Shown here piece by piece: positions 30,054 to 30,064 of a stretch of 30,064 bases of DNA (positions are counted from its first letter, which is position 1; each line of letters opens with the position of its first letter). The notes beneath the pieces were generated by a model. That model was not told where the DNA came from. It did not search any database and saw nothing but the letters and a program-made list of their open reading frames with translations. The position numbers and the translations under genes were made by a program. Source of the stretch: a virus; the IMG/VR virus record IMGVR_UViG_3300010160_000166, positions 1 to 30,064 of that record, one strand, 5' to 3'.

Positions 30054-30064
30054 ATGGCAGAAAA
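30054..30064 (+). CDS. Start of next gene, truncated by window end
   Basis: ATGGCAGAAAA gives Met-Ala-Glu and runs off the window. It follows a promoter-like motif and lies after gp15. In T4 order the tail sheath gene 18 is a plausible candidate, but three codons cannot identify it. Confidence 0.45.

Overview
The window is a contiguous, almost fully + strand stretch of a T4-like (myovirus) phage genome carrying tail-fibre/adhesin genes, DNA packaging, head, lysis and neck genes. It is AT-rich, nearly every gene ends in TAA, genes abut or overlap by a base, and start codons are preceded by A/T-rich sequence with essentially no Shine-Dalgarno. That start style, plus the TGS/SGS-rich fibre proteins, points to a Bacteroidota host; this is inference, and no host gene is present. 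No tRNA, CRISPR, insertion sequence or integrase was seen.

Layout. 1-2402: three tandem paralogous glycine-rich adhesin-like proteins, the first cut by the window edge. 2466-6604: small virion proteins and fibre proteins, one with eleven 17-residue repeats. 6615-9350: a 911-residue multidomain enzyme (N-terminal HIGH-superfamily nucleotidyltransferase, C-terminal DNA/RNA-ligase-type nucleotidyltransferase). 9377-13310: accessory proteins (zinc-ribbon, membrane-anchored GAF-like, conserved C-terminal module, ParB-like, Cys-rich, small Ala-rich). 13356-14064: an overlapping pair of membrane proteins resembling spanins. 14068-24596: packaging and head genes in T4 order, gp17 terminase, gp20 portal, core candidates, gp21 protease, further core candidates, gp22 scaffold, gp23 capsid, ending in a clear terminator. 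24699-26738: PhoH-like ATPase, P-loop kinase, GH19 endolysin. 26767-29652: gp13, gp14 and gp15 neck/tail-completion proteins, then a coiled-coil protein and the first codons of another gene.

Two patterns cut across the gene list. First, an ATATTTAT motif followed by an AT-rich stretch lies upstream of nearly every transcription-unit-like gene group, usually 23-34 bases before the start codon. It is a good candidate for this phage's late promoter, and on the coding strand it reads as the reverse complement of the T4 late box. Second, many non-capsid proteins carry N-terminal leaders and internal sites of the type cut by the T4 gp21 protease (L/I-x-E before A/G/S), sometimes exactly at domain edges: the giant enzyme, the kinase, the ParB-like protein and the Cys-rich protein. 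This suggests a set of enzymes packaged in the prohead, matured by gp21 and delivered with the DNA. That delivery model is inference and is the most interesting hypothesis in the window.
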